A DNA stretch of 21,208 nucleotides from SHLJ01 sp041618535. Its GTDB lineage: Bacteria > Bacteroidota > Bacteroidia > Flavobacteriales > Flavobacteriaceae. Under the pieces are notes generated by a model, which saw only the letters and a program-made list of their open reading frames with translations, searched no databases and was not told where the DNA came from. Made by a program: the position numbers and the translations under genes. The stretch spans positions 1 to 21,208 of the forward strand of contig JBFKFP010000034.1 in assembly GCA_041618535.1 (NCBI GenBank). The letters run 5' to 3'. Shown piece by piece: positions 8,118 to 15,984 of the stretch (position 1 is the stretch's first letter; each line of letters opens with the position of its first letter).

Positions 8118-8840
8118 ATGGAAGAAAAACTGATAAGACTGAACAAGCGACTGAGCGAATTGGGCTATTGTTCGCGGCGTAAAGCCGATAAACTTATCGA
8201 GGCCGGAAGGATCCGCGTCAATGGAAAGGTTGCCGAGATGGGATTAAAAGTGAGCGAATCTGACCGCATTGAGATAGATGGAAGGTCTTTGGAGCAGGAT
8301 GAAGGAAAGTCTGTTTATATCGCCTTCAATAAGCCGGTCGGGATAGTCTGCACCACAGATACCAGAGTGGAAAAAAACAATATTATCGATTATATAAATT
8401 ATCCCTCGCGTATTTTCCCAATTGGCCGATTGGACAAAATGAGTGAAGGCCTTATCCTTCTTACCGATGATGGCGATATCGTTAATGAGATCCTCAGGAG
8501 CAGCAAGAAACAGGAGAAGGAATATATAGTGACAGTTAATAAACCTATCTCTCAGACTTTTGTGAAAAGAATGTCGGGAGGTATTCCGATCTTGAACACG
8601 GTTACTGCGAAATGTAAAGTTGAAAAACTGGATAAGTTCACCTTTAAAATCATCTTAACCCAAGGACTTAACCGACAAATTAGGCGGATGTGCGAATATC
8701 TTGATTACAGGGTAACCTCGCTTAAACGAGTTCGTATAATGAACATTGAACTTGATATGCCGTTAGGGAAATACAGGGAGCTCTCAAAAAAGGAATTGGC
8801 CGAGTTGAAAGAGGCCATTGCAGCTAAAAAAGAAAAATAA
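8118..8840 (+). CDS. rluF: 23S rRNA (and possibly tRNA) pseudouridine synthase, RluF type
   Basis: The 240-residue product isomerises a uridine in RNA to pseudouridine. An S4 RNA-binding domain occupies about 7-55 (RLNKRLSELGYCSRRKAD). The catalytic domain has FNKPVGIVCTT, then FPIGRLDKMSEGLILLTDDG with the catalytic Asp at about 106, then QGLNRQIRRMCEYL. The match to E. coli RluF, including SGGIPILNTVTAKCKVEK in register, is better than to RluB or RluE. It lacks the long basic C-terminal tail of E. coli RluF. It is the last gene of the plus-strand run, 18 bp after the hydrolase. Confidence 0.94.
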   Translation: MEEKLIRLNKRLSELGYCSRRKADKLIEAGRIRVNGKVAEMGLKVSESDRIEIDGRSLEQDEGKSVYIAFNKPVGIVCTTDTRVEKNNIIDYINYPSRIFPIGRLDKMSEGLILLTDDGDIVNEILRSSKKQEKEYIVTVNKPISQTFVKRMSGGIPILNTVTAKCKVEKLDKFTFKIILTQGLNRQIRRMCEYLDYRVTSLKRVRIMNIELDMPLGKYRELSKKELAELKEAIAAKKEK

Positions 8841-9213
8841 GTGAGATTTTTACCCTTCGTCATATCAGACCCGATGATTTAACCTTGCCAGCCAGGAATA
8901 TGGATGGACCATGGGGTGAGGCATCGAATTTGGCATGGAAATCCAGGTTGACGGTGAAAGTAAAAAATATTCAGGTTGAAACACCGATCCATCAAACAGT
9001 GAGGAAGGATGAAAATAAAGGAGGGTAAATTCGTTATTAATCGCGATCATGAAGCTTTCCAAGGAATGGAGGGCAGGTAAAGGGCCACTACTTAGGATAT
9101 GAATGGAGGGCTGTAAATGGAAATGGAATTAGGGTATCCAGCTCAAAAGATCACATATCCGACCTGGAATATCGAATATAAACTAAAAGTAAAACCTTAA
9201 TAAAATTTTAAAA
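8841..9213. other. Non-coding stretch of 373 bp without a recognisable gene
   Basis: No plus-strand frame is long or recognisable. The longest open frame, on the minus strand at 8865-9062, gives 65 residues that resemble no family I know and has no clear start context. The stretch contains several loosely similar purine-rich words such as GAATATGGATGG, GGAATGGAGGG and GAATGGAGGG. No strong hairpin follows rluF. It could be a decayed gene or an untranslated region. Confidence 0.5.
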
Positions 9214-9636
9214 ATGAGTGAAATATCACCTTTTCATCTGGCTATTCCGGTGCACAACCTGAAAGAATGCCGTCAATTTTACAGGGACACATTAGGATGC
9301 AAGGAAGGACGAAGTTCTGATCATTGGGTCGATTTTGATTTCTACGGTCATCAGCTGGTTATTCATTACAAGCCAAAAGCTGAAGAAGATCTTCACACCA
9401 ATCCTGTGGATGGTAAAGATGTTCCCGTCCCGCATTTTGGAGTAGTTCTGCCCTGGGAAGAGTTTCATCGATTTGCCAAATCACTGGAGGATCGCAATAT
9501 CGAATTCATCATTGAGCCTTATATCAGGTTTAAAGGACAAACAGGAGAACAAGCTACGATGTTCTTTTTAGATCCGGCCGGCAATGCCCTTGAGTTCAAG
9601 GCATTTAAAAACATAGATCAGTTATTTGCGAAATAA
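9214..9636 (+). CDS. VOC-superfamily (glyoxalase/dioxygenase-fold) protein
   Basis: The 140-residue product has the paired beta-alpha-beta-beta-beta modules of the vicinal oxygen chelate fold. It begins FHLAIPVHNLKECRQFYRDTLGC and ends FFLDPAGNALEFKAF. Candidate metal ligands are His8, His74 and Glu127 at the usual places. The length suits a single-domain VOC enzyme such as a dioxygenase, lyase or resistance protein, but the substrate is not evident. AT-rich DNA precedes the ATG. It converges on folD with 17 bp between stop codons and no strong terminator. Confidence 0.92.
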   Translation: MSEISPFHLAIPVHNLKECRQFYRDTLGCKEGRSSDHWVDFDFYGHQLVIHYKPKAEEDLHTNPVDGKDVPVPHFGVVLPWEEFHRFAKSLEDRNIEFIIEPYIRFKGQTGEQATMFFLDPAGNALEFKAFKNIDQLFAK

Positions 9637-9653
9637 TCGAAATGAGGGTTTAC

Positions 9654-10535
9654 TTACCTCGATTTACTCTGCTCTCTTGCCAGAAGTGTATTCTTAAGCA
9701 GCATGGCAATGGTCATCGGGCCAACACCACCAGGGACAGGAGTTATATAACTGGCTTTTTCGCTCACAGCTTCGAAATCGACATCCCCGGTAATATAATA
9801 TCCCTTTGACCGGGTTTCGTCTGCAACCCTTGATATTCCGACATCGATGACGACAACCCCCTCCTTAACCATATCTGCCTTGAGAAATCCGGGGACACCA
9901 AGGGCTGTAATTATTATATCTGCCTGAAGTGTTATCTCTTTCATATTCTTGGTATAGCTGTGGGTTAGGGTCACGGTGGAATTTCCGGGAAAACCCTTTC
10001 TTCCCATCAATATACTCATCGGCCTTCCTACTATATGTGATCTCCCGATCACGACCGTATGTTTCCCCTGAGTCTCCACATTATAACGTTCCAGCAGCGT
10101 AAGGATTCCGAATGGGGTGGCCGGAATAAATGTGGACATATCCAGGGCCATTTTTCCGAAGTTAGTAGGATGAAAACCATCAACATCCTTTTTTGGATCA
10201 ACAGCCATAAGTACCTTCTGCGAATTGATCTGTTTGGGCAGGGGTAATTGAATAATAAAACCGTCTATTTCATCATTCTGATTGAGTTCGTCAATGGTAT
10301 CAAGTAGTTCCACCTCGCTAACGGTATGAGGAAGCTGGATAAGTGTGGATTCAAAGCCTACACGTTCACATGCCCTGACCTTGCTTCCTACATAAGTCAG
10401 GCTGGCACCATCATTCCCTACAAGAACAGCCGCAAGATGAGGAACGCGTTCCCCGTTGTCCTTCATTTCCCGGACCTCTTTAGCGATTTCATCCTTGATT
10501 TCATTACTCGTTTTACGGCCATCTAGTAAAATCAT
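9654..10535 (-). CDS. folD: Methylenetetrahydrofolate dehydrogenase / cyclohydrolase (FolD)
   Basis: FolD interconverts 5,10-methylene- and 10-formyltetrahydrofolate with NADP in the cytoplasm. The 293-residue length is typical. The sequence shows LVGNDGASLTYVGSK with Tyr48 and the catalytic Lys52, then GFIIQLPLP and DPKKDVDGFHP. Next come VVIGRSHIVGRPM (nucleotide binding) and, near the end, YITPVPGGVGPMTIAMLL. It lies 74 bp after ffh on the same strand and is probably cotranscribed with it. The 74-bp gap contains no recognisable promoter or terminator. Confidence 0.97.
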   Translation of the reverse strand: MILLDGRKTSNEIKDEIAKEVREMKDNGERVPHLAAVLVGNDGASLTYVGSKVRACERVGFESTLIQLPHTVSEVELLDTIDELNQNDEIDGFIIQLPLPKQINSQKVLMAVDPKKDVDGFHPTNFGKMALDMSTFIPATPFGILTLLERYNVETQGKHTVVIGRSHIVGRPMSILMGRKGFPGNSTVTLTHSYTKNMKEITLQADIIITALGVPGFLKADMVKEGVVVIDVGISRVADETRSKGYYITGDVDFEAVSEKASYITPVPGGVGPMTIAMLLKNTLLAREQSKSR

Positions 10536-10609
10536 GGTTTAATGTTGTTAGTGGTTAGTGGATAATTGTTCGATTTTAAGTTTCTGGAATTAGGACCTGG
10601 GAACCAACC

Positions 10610-11938
10610 CTATCTCATATTCTTCATCATCTGCATCATCTTTCTTCCCCCGCCGCCTTGCATCATCTTCATCATTTTGCTCATCTGGTTGAATTGTTTT
10701 AGCAATTGGTTGACTTCCTGCACCGAGGTGCCGGATCCCAGGCCTATGCGTTTCTTTCGACTGGAATTTATGATTGCGGGTTTTGAGCGCTCTTCAGGGG
10801 TCATGGAATATATGATGGCCTCTATATGTTTAAAGGCATCATCATCAATATCCATATCCTTAACCATTTTTCCTGCCCCGGGTATCATACCGATGAGATC
10901 TTTCATGTTACCCATTTTCTTAACCTGCTGTATCTGCTTCAGGAAATCGTCAAAACCAAACTGGTTTTTTGCGATCTTCTTTTGAAGTTTCCGCGCTTCC
11001 TTTTCATCGAATTGTTCCTGTGCCCGCTCCACAAGTGAGACCACATCACCCATACCCAGGATTCGATCAGCCATCCTATTGGGATAAAAGACATCGATGG
11101 CATCCATTTTTTCACCGGTACCGATGAATTTGATCGGCTTATTTACCACAGACTTTATTGAGAGCGCAGCACCACCCCGAGTATCACCATCGAGTTTTGT
11201 GAGGATCACTCCCTCAAAATTAAGCACCTCATTGAATGCTTTGGCGGTATTTACAGCATCCTGACCTGTCATGGAATCAACAACGAACAAGGTCTCTTGC
11301 GGATTGACCGCTTTATGGATATTCGAGATCTCGTTCATCATCGCTTCATCTACAGCCAATCGACCGGCAGTATCGATGATTACCACATTAAATCCGTTTG
11401 ACTTGGCATGCTCTATCCCTGCTTTTGCAATAGCAACAGGATCGTTGTTCTCCCTGTCACTGTATACCTCTACTCCTATCTGATCACCCACCACATGCAA
11501 CTGGTCGATGGCCGCAGGCCTGTAGACGTCACAGGCAACCAGGAGAGGACGTTTAGATTTCTTTCTTTTCAGGAAATTAGCCAGTTTTCCTGAAAATGTC
11601 GTCTTACCCGATCCTTGCAATCCGGACATCAGGATCACACTGGGAGTGACAGACAGGTCTATATCAGCCGCTTCCCCTCCCATGAGTTCGGTAAGCTCAT
11701 CCTTAACGATCTTTACCATTAACTGGCCAGGCTGGAGAGTAGTCAACACGTTCTGACCCAAAGCTTTTTCTTTTACCCTGTTGGTAAAGTCCTTGGCGAT
11801 CTTATAATTAACATCCGCATCCAGCAGCGCACGGCGAACCTCCTTAAGGGTCTCAGCCACATTGACTTCTGTGATACTTCCATGCCCTTTTAATACGTGT
11901 AAGGCCTTATCTAATTTATCTGAAAGATTATTAAACAT
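10610..11938 (-). CDS. ffh: Signal recognition particle GTPase Ffh (SRP54)
   Basis: Ffh binds SRP RNA and signal sequences and delivers ribosomes to FtsY. The 442-residue product has the N domain (about 1-88), then a G domain with P-loop GLQGSGKTT (106-114), DVYRPAA (137-143), DTAGR (189-193) and TKLDGDTRGGAAL. The C-terminal M domain is methionine-rich, with SRKKRIGLGSGTSVQEVN as the RNA-binding segment and a tail of MMKMMQ and KMMQMMKNMR. All GTPase motifs are intact. A perfect -7 element precedes it. Confidence 0.98.
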   Translation of the reverse strand: MFNNLSDKLDKALHVLKGHGSITEVNVAETLKEVRRALLDADVNYKIAKDFTNRVKEKALGQNVLTTLQPGQLMVKIVKDELTELMGGEAADIDLSVTPSVILMSGLQGSGKTTFSGKLANFLKRKKSKRPLLVACDVYRPAAIDQLHVVGDQIGVEVYSDRENNDPVAIAKAGIEHAKSNGFNVVIIDTAGRLAVDEAMMNEISNIHKAVNPQETLFVVDSMTGQDAVNTAKAFNEVLNFEGVILTKLDGDTRGGAALSIKSVVNKPIKFIGTGEKMDAIDVFYPNRMADRILGMGDVVSLVERAQEQFDEKEARKLQKKIAKNQFGFDDFLKQIQQVKKMGNMKDLIGMIPGAGKMVKDMDIDDDAFKHIEAIIYSMTPEERSKPAIINSSRKKRIGLGSGTSVQEVNQLLKQFNQMSKMMKMMQGGGGRKMMQMMKNMR

Positions 11939-11960
11939 GATTTTCTGCTTCTTGAGTTGG

Positions 11961-11968
11961 CAAATTTA
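11961..11968 (-). promoter_or_regulatory. Promoter -7 element of ffh
   Basis: On the minus strand the sequence is TAAATTTG, an exact match to TAnnTTTG, 22 bp before the ffh ATG, so the leader would be about 17 nt. No good -33 TTTG is visible at the right spacing. Confidence 0.5.
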
Positions 11969-12003
11969 ATGATTTGATGCCTGAATATGAAGAAGCCGGG
12001 TAT

Positions 12004-12031
12004 AAAAAAAGCCGCCCGGTCAACGGGCGGC
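12004..12031 (-). terminator. Rho-independent terminator of the large lipoprotein gene
   Basis: On the minus strand GCCGCCCG (12031-12024) pairs with CGGGCGGC (12018-12011) around a five-base loop and is followed by seven T. It lies about 55 bp after the lipoprotein stop. The lack of a T-run on the plus side makes it strand-specific. Confidence 0.9.
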
Positions 12032-12086
12032 TCTACTAACTAATCAACTTACTAAAAACAACATAAAGATTAAGTAACGGGATTAA

Positions 12087-14411
12087 TCAATTGCATTCTC
12101 TTTGGAGCAGGATTTGGTTGTCGTTGGCATTGTTAATCAGAACCATTTCGGTTTCGGAACATTGGGCCACCAACCATTCTCCGGTCAATACCTGGAAAAC
12201 GTTGTTAAATGATCCGATAAGCAGGTATACTCCATTCGCGGGGTCTCCCGTCACAGACCAGCTGCCGTTAGCAGTGGTGCTAAGGCCTTCCGCCAAAAGT
12301 TGTCCGTCTGCCCCAAATACAAGGTGAACAGTGCTGAAATCGTCACTTCCGTTAACAGAAACAGGTATCCAGTGACATTCTGATAGGAACATGGCAATAT
12401 TATCGGCTGTACATGGGTCAGGGTTGCAATTTTCCACAAAGAGGTGTACTTCAAAAACTTCATATTGAACTGTTCCGGCAAGTACTATCCTGGCATATAT
12501 GGTTTGTGGATTCGAGATATTCACATAGGGGGAGGCCAGGGCTTCCACTCCGATCTCCGCATCGGCTAAGGAAGCATGATAGGTTATCTCAACATTGTCC
12601 TGCGGACAGTTCGGGAACGACAGCTCCAGATTGAATTCAGTTATCCCGTCGGCAACATCATCGTCACATACAACCAATTCAACGTTGCTGAAACACTCGA
12701 ATGGATTCGGTACATCTGAAACACATTCGCAGTTTTCTGTGACCACACCAACATTTCCATCTGCATCTATACATTCGTCTCCAACGTTTGCCTGAAGGTC
12801 AGGACAATCGAAGGCATTATCGGTAACACAGTTACAATTTTCGTCCAATATACCGGTCACACCATTTGGGTTCTCACATAGGTCACCTATGTTTGATTGG
12901 TAGTCTGGGCAATCGAATTCATTGACATCGGTAACACAGTTACAGTTCTCATCGATAATACCCACCACGCCTTCGGGAGTCTCACATTCATCGCCAATAT
13001 TGGCTTGAAGGTCTTCACAATAGGTGTCATTTGTGCAGTCCTGTTCAAAGACGATGTATTGGTCGCCGTTAATAAATTTGATTCGGCCGTCTTCGCATTG
13101 GTAGAGTTCCCATTCGCCGGAGAGTTCGGCATATGGTTCAGGGAAAGAAACCACCAGGTAAATTCCTGTATCTGTCAAAGCGATATTCCACTGACCTGTG
13201 ATAACATTTCCGGCAGGGGTTGTTAAGGTAAATACTCCGCTAGGATCAAAGTTGAAAACGCCAATATAGTCACTGCTTACAGCATTGGTTCCGGAATGCC
13301 AAACACATTCAACAAGGCTGTTGCTTACCTGCTGTGCCGAGCAATCTATATCTCCTTCACAATGACGATCGAGGATCACATAATTGACCAGTCCGGCAGA
13401 ATTCTCCCTTATAAGTTTTATTTCATCTTCTTCGCAAACAGTAATCAACCAATCTCCTCCAAGGTCTTGGTCCAAGGCCGTTAGTTCAGTCAGTGACAGG
13501 ACTAATCCGGCATCGGTTTCAGAAAGTTCCCAGTGACCTGCGATGGCATTAGGAGTTCCACCTTCCGAGATGGAGAAAGTTCCATTTTCATTGAAATTGA
13601 TCGAATAGGCCTGAAGGTTATCATCCCCGTTAAAGGAATGGATCACCCATTCGCATTCCAGCAAGAACAGTTCCACATCGTTCAGGTTGCAGTCCTGGGT
13701 GTCATCATCTTCGCAGAAACCATCGGCCGCATTAATGGCAGCCTGAAGTTCCTGATTGCTGTTCACTTCAATAGTGGAGCCATCGGAATAAATCAACGTA
13801 ACAGGATAATTCAAACTCGCGATAATGGCACCTCCAGCCGGATTCTCCTCAAGTTCTTCAAGGAAATCATAAAGGGCCTCATCGTTTTCTATGACCACAG
13901 TATCTATGATCTGAAACGCCGAATTATATATAGAGAAGGAGATTGGGTAAACGAAATCAACACATTCGATAACATCATCGACATCATCCTCTGTGCACTC
14001 CTCGATGAAAGCCTGGAGCTCCTCGTGGTTTTGAATCGTAATGTCGGTATGATCGTTAAGCACAATTGTAATTGGGAAAAAGAATTCAAGCACATCTTCA
14101 TCGTCCTGGAATTCATCAAAAATTTCATGCAGCAACTCAAGATCTTCAAGGGAATCTATGGTAATAGTGATTCCATTTGCAATTATGGTAACGGGTAGAT
14201 TTACGGAAAAACAATCGGTCCCATCCATAATATTGTCAAGGGTTCCGTTGTTCGCTGCAGTGGAGCGCATTAACCGGGCCACAGCAGAACCGGCATTAAT
14301 GGTCTCTTCCTGATTCTGAGTTTCCTCAAGTACTTCAGTCTGACATGAATAGAATGAAATCAGGGCAAAAAGGCTAAGTAGGATAAGTCTAATTTTAAAA
14401 TTTGGTCTCAT
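12087..14411 (-). CDS. Large modular surface/outer-membrane lipoprotein
   Basis: I do not recognise a named protein, but the 774 residues have a clear modular layout. A signal peptide ends FYSC with Cys23 as the lipidation site. Residues 68-231 hold four short beta-turn-beta-helix repeats (for example LPVTIIANGITITIDSLEDL, and YPVTLIYSDGSTIEVNSNQEL in part). Lipocalin-like modules with FNENGTF or FDPSGVF, GHWELS or GQWNIA, and a closing Cys lie at 239-351, 357-459 and 667-773. Three Cys-rich repeats of about 35 residues lie at 465-565. A flavobacterial VCDDDxxDGxxEFNL module lies at 571-662. The protein is very acidic in its first third. The frame extends two codons to a TTG at 14417; the ATG at 14411 gives a better signal peptide. 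It diverges from the sigma factor gene, hinting at a link to that system. Confidence 0.9.
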   Translation of the reverse strand: MRPNFKIRLILLSLFALISFYSCQTEVLEETQNQEETINAGSAVARLMRSTAANNGTLDNIMDGTDCFSVNLPVTIIANGITITIDSLEDLELLHEIFDEFQDDEDVLEFFFPITIVLNDHTDITIQNHEELQAFIEECTEDDVDDVIECVDFVYPISFSIYNSAFQIIDTVVIENDEALYDFLEELEENPAGGAIIASLNYPVTLIYSDGSTIEVNSNQELQAAINAADGFCEDDDTQDCNLNDVELFLLECEWVIHSFNGDDNLQAYSINFNENGTFSISEGGTPNAIAGHWELSETDAGLVLSLTELTALDQDLGGDWLITVCEEDEIKLIRENSAGLVNYVILDRHCEGDIDCSAQQVSNSLVECVWHSGTNAVSSDYIGVFNFDPSGVFTLTTPAGNVITGQWNIALTDTGIYLVVSFPEPYAELSGEWELYQCEDGRIKFINGDQYIVFEQDCTNDTYCEDLQANIGDECETPEGVVGIIDENCNCVTDVNEFDCPDYQSNIGDLCENPNGVTGILDENCNCVTDNAFDCPDLQANVGDECIDADGNVGVVTENCECVSDVPNPFECFSNVELVVCDDDVADGITEFNLELSFPNCPQDNVEITYHASLADAEIGVEALASPYVNISNPQTIYARIVLAGTVQYEVFEVHLFVENCNPDPCTADNIAMFLSECHWIPVSVNGSDDFSTVHLVFGADGQLLAEGLSTTANGSWSVTGDPANGVYLLIGSFNNVFQVLTGEWLVAQCSETEMVLINNANDNQILLQRECN
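12093..13697 (-). repeat. Three dispersed lipocalin-like modules in the lipoprotein
   Basis: The modules encode residues 239-351 (13697-13359), 357-459 (13343-13035) and 667-773 (12413-12093). Shared features are an opening Cys-Asn/Ser segment with LxECxWxxxS, a FNxxGxF or FGADGQL strand, GxWxxxxxxxGxxLxxS, a GEW or GDWLxxxC strand, and a closing xxC. They are interrupted by the Cys-rich repeats and the CDDD module, so one copy was probably separated by insertion of those blocks. Confidence 0.75.
12717..13022 (-). repeat. Three tandem cysteine-rich repeats, ~105 bp each
   Basis: The units lie at about 13022-12930, 12914-12822 and 12809-12717 inside the lipoprotein gene. Each encodes C-x-D-xQxNxGDxC, a short Glu/Asn-rich turn with GVxGIxDENC or GNVGVVTENC, then NCVTD or ECVSD. 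The four cysteines per unit are invariant, so two disulfides per unit are likely after export. Pattern and spacing recall short linker repeats in Bacteroidota surface proteins. Confidence 0.85.
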
Positions 14412-14505
14412 GATCAATTAAAGTTTTGATGTGCAATTTTGATAATTAAACAGATTCGAACCCTAAAGTCCTACCTTGGGATTAGATTTTTTTTACATTT
14501 AGGAC

Positions 14506-15036
14506 GTGAATGCACCAGATCAACATAAAGATCTACATGAAAATGTTTGTGAAGAACGACTGTTTTCTTCACTGTTTTCCAAATACGCAACAGACCTGCA
14601 TAACTTTCTCTATTATAAGTTTGGCGAACGACTAAACCCCCAGGATAAGGTCCAGGAGGCATTCGTGAAATTATGGGAGAATTGTAAAAAGGTAACGCCT
14701 TCAAAAGCGAAATCCTACCTGTTTACGGTTGGGAATAACTTGATGCTTAATGCGGCAGCTCATGAAAAAGTGGTTCTCAAATACCAGAAAACCAAGCCCC
14801 GGTCACATACCAATGAGAATCCGGAGTTCCTGATGGAGGAAGATGAATACTTGCAAAAGCTGCAAAAAGCCCTGGAAGGTTTAACAGAGGCTCAGCGCAC
14901 CGCATTCCTTTTAAACAGAATAGAAGGAAAGAAGCACAGGGAAATTGCCGAGATACTCGGAATTTCGGCTAAGGCGGTAGAAAAAAGGATTTACAGTGCC
15001 CTTAACAAGTTGAGGGAAGATATTAAAGAATTATAG
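14506..15036 (+). CDS. ECF sigma factor (FecI-like)
   Basis: The 176-residue product is a sigma-70 family factor of the extracytoplasmic function type. Region 2 spans about 18-86 (LFSKYATDLHNFLYYKFG, then PQDKVQEAFVKLWENC). Region 4 spans about 118-172, with LTEAQRTAFLLNRIEGKKHREIAEILGISAK in parts and the helix-turn-helix at 144-165. It would direct RNA polymerase to a small regulon when released by the FecR encoded 36 bp downstream. The start must be GTG at 14506: an in-frame TAG lies at 14500-14502 and the next in-frame ATG is inside region 2. A TACATTTA at 14494-14501, seven of eight to the -7 consensus, would make the message almost leaderless. Confidence 0.94.
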   Translation: MNAPDQHKDLHENVCEERLFSSLFSKYATDLHNFLYYKFGERLNPQDKVQEAFVKLWENCKKVTPSKAKSYLFTVGNNLMLNAAAHEKVVLKYQKTKPRSHTNENPEFLMEEDEYLQKLQKALEGLTEAQRTAFLLNRIEGKKHREIAEILGISAKAVEKRIYSALNKLREDIKEL

Positions 15037-15072
15037 CATGCGGGGTAGGAGTTTTTATGACATAACTGTTTA

Positions 15073-15984
15073 ATGATTGAAATGACACGAGAAGAACTCA
15101 TAAGAAAATGGATGGACGATGAATTGAGTCCTGAGGAATATCAAGCCTTTATGGCGCTTGAGGATTCCGAGGAACTGATCCGTCTTTCGCGTGGAATTCA
15201 GGCCTTTAAGGCTCCGGAATTCAACCTTGAGCAGGCCCGGGAATCTGTATTTTCACAGATTGCCCAGAGGAAGACCAAAGGGTCCGGTTCAATTTTGAAA
15301 TATGCCCTTCGTATCGCTGCCGTTGTTGTAATAGCACTCGGATCCTATTATTTCCTTATGACACAGGAAACGGAGGTGCATACCGAAATGGCCCAAAAGA
15401 GTTCACTTAGTTTACCCGATGCTTCGGAAGTCGTTTTAAATGCCGCTTCTACCCTTACATATAACAGCAGGAAATGGTCCTCAGCCCGAGAAGTTGACCT
15501 CAATGGGGAAGCCTATTTCAAAGTCGCCAAAGGAAAGTCGTTCACCGTAAGGACATCGGATGGTTCGGTGACCGTATTGGGAACTGAATTCAACGTGAAA
15601 TCGAGGAACGGCATGTTTGAAGTGGTCTGCTATGAAGGATCCGTTGCTGTTGAAAGCGGAGATAATTCGAAAATCCTGAAAGCCGGAGATCGTTTTTTGA
15701 TTATAGATGGGAAATATATTGCAACTGAAAAAGAAGCCCGAACCCAACCATCATGGACCCTGAATGAAAGCTATTTCAGGAGCATGCCTTTCGAACAGGT
15801 AGTAATGGAGTTTGAACGACAGTATAATGTCGTTATTCTAACAAAAAACATAAACCTTGAGGCACGTTTTACAGGAAGTTTCATCCATGATGATATTGAT
15901 CTTGCCCTTAAATCTATAACTTTACCTATGAATCTTAAGTATAGCCTGTTAAATGGCAATACGATTTTGTTATCAGGTGAGTAA
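15073..15984 (+). CDS. FecR-family anti-sigma factor
   Basis: The 303-residue product is a single-pass inner-membrane regulator. The cytoplasmic N-terminus (1-75) has the FecR entry helix EELIRKWMDDELSPEEYQAF, which binds the sigma factor. A transmembrane helix lies at 76-96. The periplasmic FecR domain (about 104-196) shows LSLPDASEVVLNAASTLTY, EVDLNGEAYFKV and VTVLGTEFNV. A DUF4974-like C-terminal domain (about 236-300) has FEQVVMEFERQYNV and FTGSF. It shares structure with the receptor's STN partner surface, as in Bacteroidota FecR proteins. It overlaps the receptor start by about 32 bp, so the two are probably cotranslated. Confidence 0.95.
   Translation: MIEMTREELIRKWMDDELSPEEYQAFMALEDSEELIRLSRGIQAFKAPEFNLEQARESVFSQIAQRKTKGSGSILKYALRIAAVVVIALGSYYFLMTQETEVHTEMAQKSSLSLPDASEVVLNAASTLTYNSRKWSSAREVDLNGEAYFKVAKGKSFTVRTSDGSVTVLGTEFNVKSRNGMFEVVCYEGSVAVESGDNSKILKAGDRFLIIDGKYIATEKEARTQPSWTLNESYFRSMPFEQVVMEFERQYNVVILTKNINLEARFTGSFIHDDIDLALKSITLPMNLKYSLLNGNTILLSGE

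Noticed and set aside
8865..9062. A 65-codon minus-strand open frame in the gap after rluF
   Set aside because: There is no recognisable family, no signal or domain pattern and no promoter; kept only as a possible remnant.
9635..9665. A weak inverted repeat (AATCGA with TCGATT) between the VOC gene and folD
   Set aside because: The stem is short and AT-rich with a long loop and no T-run, so it is not a supportable terminator.
10566..10985. A 139-codon plus-strand open frame opposite the ffh M domain
   Set aside because: It is the complement of Met-rich Ffh sequence, which gives an artificial Ile/Phe-rich hydrophobic product.
13533..14198. A 221-codon plus-strand open frame opposite the large lipoprotein
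   Set aside because: It is antisense to a protein with a clear signal, repeats and terminator; its translation has no recognisable motif.
14415..14417. Equal lengths (776 codons) of the lipoprotein frame and the receptor
   Set aside because: The lipoprotein count depends on a TTG start; with the ATG at 14411 it is 774 codons, so the match is a coincidence.
14455..14470. TTCGA-N7-AGTC in the sigma/lipoprotein gap, resembling the array element near 20221
   Set aside because: The prefix and trailing bases do not fit RWCGA-N7-NYC and it is a single copy.
15047..15065. AGGAG followed by a two-codon ORF (ATG ACA TAA) between the sigma and fecR genes
   Set aside because: Ribosome binding in this phylum rarely uses AGGAG, and a two-codon ORF in another frame from fecR is likely chance.
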